From contig CM061914.1 in NCBI GenBank assembly GCA_031002005.1, forward strand, positions 194,140,685-194,204,684: DNA of 64,000 bases, written 5' to 3'. Source of the DNA: Vandiemenella viatica (Eukaryota; Arthropoda; Insecta; Orthoptera; Morabidae). The position numbers and the translations under genes are program-made. Below are positions 1 through 9,555 of this stretch, in pieces. Under the pieces are notes generated by a model that did not search any database, was not told the DNA's origin, and worked only from the letters and a program-made list of their open reading frames with translations. Numbering within the stretch: the stretch's first letter is position 1; every line of letters begins with the position of its first letter.

Positions 1-92
1 GTGATCCAGAATTGGTTTGTCCGTAATGTTCCCAGATCAGTCCACGCGAATGCCGGGATCGTTCCTTCGAAGAGGCCATGGCAGAATTCCGT
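1..92 (+). mobile_element. SINE-A body fragment
   Basis: Matches the middle of the SINE-A copies elsewhere in the window (CGAATGCCGGGAT, then a variant of GGCCATGG and GAATTCC). The tRNA-like head lies outside the window or is missing. It abuts the 3' end of a LINE-A copy in the opposite orientation. Confidence 0.6.
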
Positions 93-700
93 GGCGGAGG
101 GTGCATCGCACCTATCCGAAAAGGTAATGGTTTGGAAGGGATATACGGGATATGTCAGGAGGCACCCATGGGCTATTGTGAGGAACCATCCCAGCATTCG
201 AGTGGAGTGATCTGGGAAAACCATGGAAAACCCAGATCAGGATGGCCGGAGTACTTTATCGAAAGCTACTCCTGTCGAATTTTAAGTTCACTAGCCCGAT
301 AAATCCTTTCTATTCCATTTCGTAATCGTTCGTGGAAAAAATGAATACAGATATTAATCGGTTCTGGTCCTTATTTATCTTATCTTATTTTCGCGGTCAT
401 TCCTAGATATGAATCTTGATGGTAGCAATATTTGTTTCCTGCCATTCCGAAATAGTAAGTCAGTCGTGAATTTTTCAATTAGCTTCTGTCGAGAGGAACG
501 CCTTCGGTGTTCCAGGTCTACCCAACCTAACTCCTTCAACATCGCACTTACGCTTTTCCTCCAACTATATATACCTGTCACGAATCGGGTGGCTCTTCTT
601 TGGACCTTCTCTAATGCATCCATTAAACCTTTTTGATGGGGACCACCTACAGAGCAACAATATTCTAGGTGAGGACGCACTAGTGATACCTAACCGAAAT
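91..700 (-). mobile_element. LINE-A 3' fragment (non-LTR retrotransposon)
   Basis: Read on the minus strand, this is the C-terminal end of a reverse-transcriptase ORF (HLEYCCSV, VQRRATRFVTGIYSWR, MLKELGW, about 101 residues) followed by its 3' UTR. The protein is nearly identical to the end of the longer LINE-A copy at 55010-56378, and the UTR matches that copy too. The copy is 5' truncated at about 700, as is usual for LINE insertions. The clade looks CR1/Jockey-like, which is inference from the HLEYC and RATR motifs. Confidence 0.85.
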
Positions 701-1190
701 CGAAAAATTAGGAATTGATCACATCATATTTTAAGGAAGTAATTTTACCCTTAAGTGGCAAAAGTAGTAAACCATCCGCCAGCAACCCCCACAGATAGCC
801 TCTCTGCCATGACAAGCCATACACTAATCGCTGTAGCTGTTGTTGGAAGCGTGGTGAGTAGTCTGGGTCCCAGCACTGAGCCGTGTGGTGTATTAGCTTC
901 CTGCTCGCACCTCCGCTTTTCTCCGGCTGCTGTTTCCGGTGTTCCGACGGAAGGAAGACCCTGGAATTATTCATCAGCTGGCTCCAAACTCCAGGGCCTC
1001 GACCGCTTGCCAGTGCACACTCTCACCTCCGCTGGAATAGATCAGGTCTAAACAACAGGAAGGGCGGGTTTCAAAGCTCCAAATACATAGAGCAGGGCGG
1101 GAAACAGTCGTGCAGTTTCACAAAATACCACAGCATTTCTTTTGCAACAAAAGAGTATAATGTGGGTGTAGGTGAAACATTTCTTTTTGT
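701..1190. other. Unclassified stretch
   Basis: The stretch has several overlapping ORFs of 88 to 114 codons with no domain I recognise and no splice structure that makes sense. It is moderately GC-rich and probably old repeat DNA. I see no gene here. Confidence 0.4.
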
Positions 1191-1420
1191 TTATGAGTTT
1201 ACGCCTCGTCGACGTCGAGGTCATTAGAGACGGTAAAGGACCGGAGGCAAGGAACGAGAAGGAATTCGGCCATGGTCTTTTTGAAGGAAACATCCTGGCA
1301 CCGCCTGGACTGATTTGATGAAATCATGCGAAACCCAGATCTCGATGCCCGATGGAGGATTCAAACCCGTGTCCTCCCGAATGCGAGGCCAGAGCATTAC
1401 CGCACGGTCGGCATGTGAAA
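1191..1420 (-). mobile_element. SINE-A copy
   Basis: On the minus strand it shows a degraded tRNA-like head (GGGTTTGAATCC, a B-box variant), the conserved body and the tail block ACGTCGACGAGGCGTAAA. The same order is seen in every other full copy. Confidence 0.75.
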
Positions 1421-1589
1421 AACACAGAAAACAGATATGCAACACTACCCGAATGGAAAAAAAACTGCAACTAAAATGGGAATACTTACAGTTAACATAC
1501 AATAATAAATTTACAAAAACACACTAAATCGTCACTTCTATTCAGCGTATATGCAAAGAAATCATTAGTGACTGGCGACAAAAGTCCCC

Positions 1590-1840
1590 CGAGGTTGGTG
1601 GGTGAACGGTTAACGTTCTGGCCTAGCATTCGAGAGGACGTGGGTTCGAATCCCCGTCCGGGCGTCCAGATTTGGGTTTTCCATGGTTTCCCCAAATCAC
1701 TCCAGGTGAATGCCGGGATGCTTCCTTCAAAAAGGCCATGGTCGAATTCCTTCCCGTTCCTTGTCCCCAGTCACATCCCGCCTCTAATTACCTTAGCCGT
1801 CGACAAGGCGTAAAGATGTAAGAAAAAAAAAAAAAAAAAC
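1590..1840 (+). mobile_element. SINE-A, near-complete copy
   Basis: This is a good reference copy. A tRNA-like head has an A-box-like TGGTGGGTGAACGG and an exact pol III B box GGTTCGAATCC at 1643-1653. A conserved body (GGGTTTTCCATGG, CCATGGTCGAATTCC), the tail block with GTCGACAAGGCGTAAA and an oligo(A) run follow. The A and B boxes imply internal pol III transcription and mobilisation by a partner LINE, which is family knowledge. I found no clear target-site duplication. Confidence 0.85.
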
Positions 1841-1909
1841 CCCACGGCAGAATCAAAATAGACAGACAGATCACCCTGGATTGTTTGCAAATGACTAAGT
1901 GCTTTTATT

Positions 1910-2590
1910 CAGAGATCGGTACATGACCTCCGTGAGACAGCAAAACAGTACAGCATGGACATTTCCCTCAATAAAACCAAAGTTATGGCCTTCGTCGGAA
2001 AAAAAAATCACAACAAAAGAACCAAAATTTCAATAGAAACGCGCCCATAGAACAAGTAGCTGAATTTAAATACCTAGGTTACAACTTCAGCTACACCCTA
2101 GAAACCGATATGAAACAAAAAATTACAAATTTCACGAAAGTTACAGGAATAATAAACAGCCGCTTTGGACCATCGCTTGTTCAACGGCACACAAGAATCA
2201 GGCTACATAACATCCTGGCTAAACCTACACTACTGTATGGCAGCGAGGCCTGGACACTACGCAAAGGTGATGAGCGGAGGCTAACGGCGGCTGAGATGTG
2301 ATTCATGAGGAGAACAGCTGGCTACACATTACGAGACAGAAAGAGATCTCATGAAATCCTTAAAGAACTCAAAGTCAAACCAGTTCTCCAAACTATGCAA
2401 ACCCATAGAACATCTTGGACAGACCATGTATTAAGGACGAAGACTGACGGGATACCACGGAAAATTTTCAACTGCTATCCCAGAGGCAGGAGAGATGTAG
2501 GAAGACCACCAGGCAGGCCACCATACCTAACAGCAGAAGAAGACAGTAAATCTCCAGTAAAAAAAATACGTAATTTGTGACTGAATAAAT
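1910..2590 (+). mobile_element. LINE-C fragment, decayed reverse transcriptase
   Basis: Joined across several stops and frame changes, the translation gives the RT thumb and C-terminal region of an APE-type LINE: SLNKTKVM, then EFKYLGYNF, then LYGSEAWTLRKGDERRL, FMRRTAGYT and RGRRDVGRP. The EFKYLG and LYGSEAWTL motifs are typical of this part of arthropod LINE polymerases. An in-frame stop at 2299 and the missing N-terminal half mark it as dead. It differs clearly from LINE-A, -B and -D here. Confidence 0.8.
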
Positions 2591-2635
2591 TGAAACACGT
2601 ATGCAAAAGACAGGGTTTGTTTTAGCTGGACTAGA

Positions 2636-2870
2636 CCTGTGGTTCCGAAAGCGGGCGGTGCCGCCCCCGGGGGCGTTGAAGAGATCATACGGGCGTCTCA
2701 GGTGCAAGGCACATTTAGAGAACCAACCACCCCAACTTTCCAATATTATATCCGCCTTTAAGTTTCCATCAAAGAAGTTTTCAACTGCATTCCCAAGATC
2801 ATATGTAGTCAAAAGGCGATGTAGCGTAGTCAGCAATTCACTAGCTATGAATTTTTATGTCATTTAAAAA
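2636..2870. mobile_element. Possible hAT-type end fragment
   Basis: It opens with CTGTGGTTCCGAAAGCGGGC and a C/G-rich block, which recalls the CAGTGGTTCC ends of ZBED-class hAT elements. No matching second end or 8-bp TSD was found, so the call is weak. Confidence 0.3.
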
Positions 2871-2871
2871 T

Positions 2872-3011
2872 TGTTCTCGGGTGACCAGCCGAGTTAAGGA
2901 AGTGTTATCACACGGTGGTGATCACAATCACCAGAAGATGGCGACAGTGTTTGTGTTCGCCGAAATACCGTGTGATAACACTTCCTTAACTCGGCAAGTT
3001 CCCCGAGAACA
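2872..3011 (+). repeat. 140-bp hairpin element with hammerhead-like core
   Basis: Two 45-nt inverted arms, 2872-2916 and 2967-3011, differ at only a few positions. Between them is CAGAAGA, a pairing stem GGCGA (2940-2944) with TCGCC (2957-2961), then GAAA (2962-2965). That is the layout of the hammerhead ribozyme core around stem II (CUGANGA - stem II - GAAA), with the second core base changed. A related core is at 24151-24184. Ribozyme activity is inference. Confidence 0.6.
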
Positions 3012-3495
3012 ACTCATAAATTTCAAGGCTGAGAGAAACTTCGTTGTGAGTCCTTTTGTGCCTTCCATGTCAGTCAGTAAGTCGAATGGACGCCTCGGTG
3101 AAGCAGTATGAGGAACAGCATCATCGCATCGCACCTCAATCAGTGTCTTACTGTAGCCAATAGTTTAGAAAATAATCCTCAGTCAGTGTTGTTAAATCTG
3201 CAACGGACCAGTGAGTACCACCATGCCGAAAACAAACTTTTCTGAAAGTGCGAAGTTACGTAAGGGAATTTAGAGAGCAGTATTTTAGAACAGACGAAAG
3301 AGTTTTTTTCTGTAAATTACGTGGCTTTAACAAAACTACTTAAAATTTAATTTCCTAATCGTGCCATTAGTGCATGGAAGCAATTTATGCTGTCTACATG
3401 AAAGCGACACTACTACATAAAATAAATGATGTGTAATCCAGCATGTTTCGATATACAGTAAATTTGAATGTTTGGTCAAATTTTCTAATTTTTAT
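3012..3495 (+). mobile_element. hAT-like element H, copy 1, left part
   Basis: Clearly homologous to 41185-42220. An ATG at 3223 opens MPKTNFSESAKLRK and, after a stop and a frame change, FRTDERVFFCKL. This resembles the N-terminal BED-type zinc-finger region of insect hAT transposases (MPK..., then FCxxC). Copy 2 has an ATG at 41846 with MPKIKFSGSANLRK and DERVLFCKL. Both are broken. Assignment to hAT is inference from this short N-terminus; no catalytic domain was seen. Confidence 0.45.
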
Positions 3496-3882
3496 ATAAT
3501 ACTAGCTCGTACCCGCGACTTCGTACGCGTGGATTAAGACTTTTTTTTTTTGCCAGAATTGAATATAGAAAGTTGTTGGCAGCGAAGGATTGGTCCCAAA
3601 CAATAACGAGTCGCAATAATATGACAGGAAAGCTATCACTATATCATTCTACCGTCGAACCTGTCTCTTGAAGAGAATCAATTTCCAACATATTTCTGTC
3701 ACCATTCGATAAGGCCTCAAAATTTCGTGATTACAACTGTTAATCATACTGGAAAAAATTTCCTGTGCCCTTCATACAGATTTTATTGTCAAATTCCATC
3801 AGTATCGATATAGCCATTTAGTCGTCAAAACGTAACGAAAAGAAAGAGACTTACTTCTGTATTTATAGTATTATTACTGCGG

Positions 3883-3884
<2 letters not shown>

Positions 3885-3952
<68 letters not shown>
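3885..3952. repeat. (CA)n microsatellite
   Basis: About 34 uninterrupted CA dinucleotides inside the inserted repeat. Confidence 0.98.
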
Positions 3953-3954
<2 letters not shown>

Positions 3955-4142
3955 GACTGCGAACAACCCCTGAGGAATCATTATAACGTAAAAAAGTGCA
4001 CACCTACAGCATTGCAAGACTACCTACGATTTGCCTCGCATTGCACCCCTAACTTTGTGATATCTACAGTTTAACATTTAATTCGAATAACCGATGGCCC
4101 AGGCGTGACTCTTAAGATCAAAAACAATTTTTAAAAACGTTA

Positions 4143-4223
4143 GCCTCCACGGAGATTTGAACCGGAGACCACGACCCAAACATTAGTAAGCATGGGTTTT
4201 AACCACTGAGCTAGCTGACCGCT
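4143..4223 (-). repeat. tRNA-like block (SINE head type)
   Basis: On the minus strand: TAGCTCAGTGGTTAA (A box) and GGTTCAAATCTCC (B-box variant). The A box matches the SINE-B heads at 11.6, 16.8 and 17.2 kb. The acceptor-stem ends do not pair well, so I take it as a SINE head rather than a working tRNA gene. Confidence 0.55.
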
Positions 4224-4480
4224 ACAGGGAAAAACAGTACAGAGACCTCCATATCCAACGCGTCTGTCTATCGCCGTTCAGTAGAATTTCGAAATTATGA
4301 GACAACATGTATTATTTATACAGATAATTTTTCAACCAAATGTAGACAGTACTTTTCTCCTTGTTTCAAAGGATAAGTGTGCAAAGTTTCATCGAGATCG
4401 GATGAAAACTGTGGATTTGTATGAAGAACAAACAAACTAACAAACATACAGGCATTGATTTTTATATACGTAATAGATTT

Positions 4481-5780
4481 ACCCGTTTTTAAGGTCATAT
4501 TTGCCTGCATATTTCCCTTTTTTTTTGTAATGTCAGTGCAGTTTTGTGTGCGCAGTGTTGGTGGTACTGCGTAGCCTGGAAGCCTTGCAGTGGTCCCACG
4601 CGGTGACTCAGTCTTCGTTCCCAACTGGGAAATCCAGTGCCACCACCACGACGCCGACTACAAGACGTCGGCACGACACGCCAGCACCCAGCGCAACATG
4701 GCTGCCGCACAGAACAGTCTCATGAAAACCACGTCAGTTTATCTCCTAAGCTCACTCACCTCGTTAACTATTGGCTGGAGAACGGTGGACGTCGCGTGCC
4801 AGCAGTCGCTCGCAAATTAACAGCGACCAAAGATATTATTAGAGGAAATTGGAGGTCATGTTCGCAGCTTAATATCTAAGCAACTATTACGAAATTAATT
4901 GCCATAATACATTCATTTATTTTATTTTTCGTAGCATTTCATAGTTAAAAAGATATCGATAAACTTTACAGCTGAAAGAACGTTGAACTGCTTTTCATAA
5001 CAAGTCGCAGATGAAAGCAACATTAAAAAACTTCCGAAAACTTAAATTAACTTATGGCCTCTGCTGTAATCGCGAATGCCAATTGTCATTCCGAGCCTAG
5101 GCTAAATTGCAATTTAATTAAAACTTTCGATAATGTTGTCGCTTGACCAAAGTTTATACATTACGGTTTATTTGCTTTTCACGTATTTTACTGATCACTT
5201 TCGTTAATGGTCTTTGTTCATGGTCGCTGTACGTGAGTTATTGGGTTGTTTAAACAGAACATCAGAGCAAATATGCTATTTAATCGAGTATTCTGGCAAT
5301 TCATTTCTTCGGCGTTGCTCAACTGTTTAATAATCGGGAATCTGTATTAAACTCTGTGCCCGTTACAGACGCTGTGACCAAAGATTAAATTATGAATGTT
5401 TGGCCAGCATCAACAAAAAAACAACGTGATGTTTTCTAAGCAATTGCGCACTCCCTCCAAACAGGAATTCTTCAAATTTCGCAAACTTTTAGGGTAAAAT
5501 ACAAGTCCAGGCTTTGTATTTCAGCAAGTTCGAGTCTACGACCTTTGAAACAGTTACACGACTGTGCTATAGTCCACTTAGTGTTTAATACCTACCTCGA
5601 TTAATGCTTCTGAGTTCTTCAGGCTCAAGAGATTTTATTCACCTTTAGGTTAAATTACGGGTCAAGTTCATATTTGGTCAGATCAGGTCAAGCTGTCTTA
5701 ATCTTTGACCTTAAAAACTGAAATTATTCTAGACCCGTGACAAAAAGCGGTCACGGGCTTACACCAGTACGAAATAAACT
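4481..5780 (+). mobile_element. hAT-like element H, copy 1, right part
   Basis: It resumes homology with copy 2: 4484-4530 matches 42150-42200 and 5090-5770 matches 44150-44735. A minus-strand relative lies at 31552-32256. About 550 bp here (4535-5089) has no counterpart in copy 2, where LINE-D sits instead. The end near 5700-5770 carries GGTCACGGGCTTACAC. No intact ORF remains. Exact ends and TSDs were not found. Confidence 0.55.
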
Positions 5781-6326
5781 GATATCATTTTCATGAAACT
5801 GTTATCATCAATAGTTAAAGTACCCGTCAAAAATGGAGTGTGCCACCTGTGGTGGTAGAAGGAATTTGTTCTGTAAAAATTTCTAAGGAAAAACGAATAA
5901 CGACTCATCATTATTTTTCTTTATAGATATTTTTGCGAGTAAACTTTCTCTTACTAGATTCTCGAAGAGTCTGACTAGGTTGTTTTTAAAGAGTTGTATT
6001 TGATTTTAAATGACGTAAGGCGTAGCTCTTGCAGATAAGTTATTGAAAAACTTCTTAAAAACGGCCAACAACAAACATGCAAGATACATTGGAAGAGATG
6101 TTGGATAAATACGTATTTCTGCTTACGAGATAAACAAAAAACTACGCATTGATGGCGTTTGAGAGCGCGGGGAAATTTTTGCGGGTTATCCAAATAGGAC
6201 ACTTGCTGGCATGTTAAAGGATTTGGCTATTCAATAACGGTACTAAAGATCATTTTCTCTCTGAGTTGCAGTAAGACATTCACGGGTAAGCAGATAACTA
6301 CCCTTTTTTTTTAATTAGAGTGTCAA
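5781..6326. other. AT-rich stretch without recognisable gene
   Basis: A 75-codon minus-strand ORF at 5975-6202 has no recognisable motif. Nothing else stands out. Confidence 0.4.
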
Positions 6327-6354
6327 GCGTCGTCGACGTCGAGGTCATTACAGG

Positions 6355-6396
<42 letters not shown>
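6327..6396. repeat. SINE-A tail fragment with (AT)n
   Basis: A minus-strand SINE-A tail (GTCGTCGACGTCGAGGTCATT) runs directly into about 40 bp of AT repeats. The microsatellite probably grew in or beside the SINE tail. Confidence 0.7.
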
Positions 6397-6399
<3 letters not shown>

Positions 6400-6582
6400 T
6401 TTAACTGTTTAACGTCTCTTAACAGTGAGGTCTTTAGAGACGGGAAAGGATGGGGGGCAAAGAATGGGAAGGAATTCGGCCATGGTTTTATGAACGAAGC
6501 ATCCCGGGGATTCGAACCGCCGTCCTCTCGAATGCGATGCCAGAACGCTAACCGTTACACCACCTCCCTCGGTACGGGCGAG
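6397..6582 (-). mobile_element. SINE-A copy, internally deleted
   Basis: This minus-strand copy has tail, body and head (GGTTCGAATCC B box). The middle third is missing between GATGCTTCG and the B box. Its tail (AGACCTCACTGTTAAGAG) belongs to the same variant as the copy at 26078. Confidence 0.75.
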
Positions 6583-6790
6583 TGAAAATTGTAGACAAGA
6601 AAAGGGAAGGAATTCGGCCATGGCCTTTTGAAGGAACCTTGTCGGCATCTCGGCAAAACGTGTAAAGCCCAGATCAGTATGACTGGACGGGGATTCGAAC
6701 CATCGTCCTTCCGACCGCCAGAATGGTAAGTACCACGCAGAGCTGAAGGAGGTCTTCGGCCCGCAGGTTGGGGACACGGAAAAAGCATCG
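6583..6790 (-). mobile_element. SINE-A copy, head to tail with the previous one
   Basis: A second minus-strand copy directly adjoins the first, with GGTTCGAATCC and the GGCCATGGCCGAATTCC body. Two SINE-A copies side by side in the same orientation could mean insertion into a tail or a tandem event. Confidence 0.7.
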
Positions 6791-6999
6791 ACACATTTTG
6801 GTATCGAGTACTTTTCTTTCGATAGCTGTGCTTATGTACTCGATACTTTTCATACGATACTTCTAATGGCAGGAATCAAAACCAAAACTGCGGTGGAAAA
6901 ATTAGAGGGAATACTACAAAGCAACCAGAAGAAAAAGTTAAAATACAATTGAACGGACATGGCTGTATGATGTATGGTCCCTAATCCAAGAATAGGTAC

Positions 7000-7440
7000 A
7001 TCTCAAGACGGCAATCGAGATGTCTTTTTGATATGGTAGCATTCTCGTTTTTAGAACTTGAGAATAGAACACCTTCAGTTACCGATATGATAAAAGAGTT
7101 GAAATGGGATTCATTAGAAGACAGCATGAAGGTGAAGAGGGTCATGGGAGTGTACAGGGCGTATACTGGCGATGAGGCATGGAAAGATACTGGTGTAAGA
7201 ATCAAAAGTAATGTATGGTAGGGTAAAAGATGACCATGACCACAAACTGGCACTCGATTTCAGGCACAAGGGTGTGGAAAGATTTTCTTTTTAGGTAAGG
7301 GTGTCAGGGATTGGAATGAGTTACCATGAGAAATGATGAATAATTTACCAAAAAACGATGAAACAATTAAAGTTGAAATTTGTAGAGGCCAATTGTAGGT
7401 GGGTGCAGGAAAGTGGGTAAAATGGGTGTATAGGGCGCTC
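7000..7440 (+). mobile_element. LINE-D 3' fragment
   Basis: The translation contains TPSVTDMIKELKWDSLEDSM and VYRAYTGDEAWKD, the C-terminal tail of the LINE-D polymerase. The same motif order occurs at 19060-19290 (SVTDMIKELG) and in reverse at 40466-40560. The copy is 5' truncated and broken by stops. Confidence 0.75.
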
Positions 7441-7654
7441 CATCGCAATTTAATTAAATGTTATAATAACTTAGTTTTGACATTTCTCTAGTTTGTATTT
7501 TAAAAAGAAAGGAATGAGTTTCGAACCCTCGATTCGAAAACTTAGGGATTAGGTTGCACTATCTGTGGTTATCAACGCTGTTGCTTGCTTGGTATATACA
7601 GAGTGTGCATTAATAACGGATTCGAATACACTAAGATGACCACTTAGCAGCTCC

Positions 7655-7740
7655 GAGCGTGGTGGGTGAGCGATTAACGCTCAGGCCTCGGATTCGGGAG
7701 GGCGCCGGTTCGAATCCTCGTCGATAGAAGTGTCAGTATC
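7655..7740 (+). mobile_element. SINE-A head fragment
   Basis: Only the tRNA-like head is present: GGTGGGTGAGCGATTAACGC and the exact B box GGTTCGAATCC. The body is missing. Confidence 0.7.
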
Positions 7741-7811
7741 TGGTTGCCTTGGCTCAAGCTGTGGCATTTACGAAAGTGAATGTTCTTGAATCTAGGGTCT
7801 AGCAGGCAGGT

Positions 7812-8480
7812 TGTAACAGCCCTCATACGTGAACTTTAAACAGAATTGTATTTAATGAAGTATTTGTAGTGAGCTAAAGTTTGCTTGAATATGATCTGGT
7901 ATGTTTGTTTTGCAATTTCTTGTAAATCAGTGTATATAGACTTTATTTTATGAAAAGAAATTATTTAAAGGCCATTTAATATGTTTAAGAACCGAATTGT
8001 GTAAGAGAATTGCTTAAATGTTTGTAATTACAAGTATTAATGCAAGTTACGATGTCTACAGGACAATTTTCTACAGTTTAAAATGATTTCTGTCAATAAT
8101 TTTATGTTTAAGTATCTTTAATTTCCATTTCTGACCGTTTTGTAATGATGTTAAATGATTAAGTACTATTTCTGATTGTTTTTAATATGTTTAATTGTTT
8201 GAGTAATTGTTAATGTTCGAGAAATATCTCCCGGAAGCTTTTGAAGTGTTCGGGAAATTTCGGTAGAGCCTATATAAAGAAATCAGCAGGACCGTTAGTT
8301 AGTTTATACAGATTCACTTTGCAACTGCCAAGGACTGTGTTAGTAGTATCTCTGAATTATATCTATGCTTGTAAGCAGTATCGTTGACATCGTTTTTGGT
8401 GAAAATAAACAGAAGTCTAAACTGAAATAAGTTGTGGACTACTTAATTACTACATTAATTAAACCACCAAGCATCTAACA
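7812..8480 (+). mobile_element. Solo LTR, copy 1
   Basis: A 669-bp unit begins TGTAACAGCC and ends CATCTAACA, flanked by the 4-bp direct repeat AGGT. It is homologous end to end with 39075-39753. A TATATAAAG box is at about 8272 and an AATAAA signal at about 8404, as expected for an LTR promoter and poly(A) site. No coding sequence is attached, so it is a solo LTR left by recombination. The 4-bp TSD points to a gypsy-type element, which is inference. Confidence 0.8.
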
Positions 8481-8504
8481 AGGTCATTGCTATTTTGTTT
8501 TTCT

Positions 8505-8720
8505 TATGGCTTTACGCCTCGTCGACGTCAATGTCGAGGTCATTAGAGCTGGGATGGGACTGGGGAAAAGGGACGGGAAGGATTTTGGCCATGGCCTTTT
8601 GAAAGAAGTATCCCGGCATTCGCCTGGAGGGATTTGGCGAAATCATGGAAAATCCTAATTGGATGCCTCGACGGGGATTCGAACTAGAGTCTTCCCGAAG
8701 GAAAATGCCAGGTTTATGGA
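8505..8720 (-). mobile_element. SINE-A copy
   Basis: Minus-strand copy with tail block (ACGTCGACGAGGCGTAAA with a short internal duplication), body and a mutated B box. Confidence 0.75.
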
Positions 8721-9175
8721 CAGTCTGAGGAACCACGAAGACATGTTACATTAAACGCGCACATTCTTGAAGATTGTGTAAAACTTTCTATATTAATAAA
8801 ATGCTAACCTTGGTCACTGTGTCTATCACGCTGTGATGTCGCGCAGCCAGCCATCACTGCTGGATTAACAACCGCCAGAGATATTATTACATAGCAGACG
8901 TTATGAGGCTCATTCAGCTAATGACCCAGGAAGTAATGAACTTCCAGCACACAGGAAGGAAAGTAGATACTTTCCTTAAATCGGCATATTAATTATTAGT
9001 CTGTTTTTATTTATTTATATTCAGTCGATATATATGTTTTCTTATAACCTCTGTCCAGAGATATTGCTGCTATAAACTAAAAATCAAGTTAAATGATTTG
9101 GCGGTTATGAGCGTCTTTTAACAGCTGTACTTATTTAAACAAGTGACCTGCCACAGCTCTGCGCATTTTTGAGGA
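8721..9175. other. Unclassified stretch
   Basis: No recognisable gene. A short piece near 8890-8910 (AGAGATATTATTA) recalls element H at 4833, too short to call. Confidence 0.35.
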
Positions 9176-9555
9176 GCTTAGAAGGCAGTAAAGAAATATT
9201 CCTCAAGCAATCGGACACTTTTTATCTCATTATTGCTATCGTTTCTGTTACATTTCATCACTTTTGTCTTGCTTTGGTTTATATTTAGTCCGAAGTCTTC
9301 TTTCAGTAATTTGTTCATGCCAATCAGTAACTTCTCAACATCCTCAGCCTTATCCGCTATCAAGACAATGTCATCAGCAAATCTTAGCAAACTGATTTTT
9401 TCCTCCTTAAACACTTATGCCACATTCAATTTTTTTTTTTCTATTTCCTTTATTGCTTCTTTTACTCACGTACAAGTGGAATATTACCTAGGATAGACTA
9501 CAACGTTGTCTTATACCCTTTTTAACTGATTATACTTAATTTTATTACAGGTAAC
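9176..9555 (-). mobile_element. LINE-B fragment, RT palm region
   Basis: On the minus strand it reads LLRFADDIVLIADKAEDVEKL and NINQSKTKVMKCNRND. FADD is the intact RT catalytic motif. The sequence aligns with 62028-62258 of the long LINE-B copy. Only this slice of the element is present. Confidence 0.85.

Larger units (their letters stand above)
3496..4480 (+). mobile_element. Insertion inside element H (RTE-like non-autonomous repeat)
   Basis: The block interrupts homology between the two H copies. It opens with TAGCTCGTACCCGCGACTTC and ends with TTTCATCGAGATCGG, then ACAAACATACAGGCATTG and TTTTTATATA. A second TTTTTATATA at the left junction may be the target duplication. These end motifs recall a very widespread invertebrate RTE-associated repeat. 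It holds a (CA)n tract and a tRNA-like block, described separately. Confidence 0.5.

Noticed and set aside
3885..3952. CRISPR-like or regulatory array in the CA tract
   Set aside because: Simple dinucleotide repeat with no spacers.
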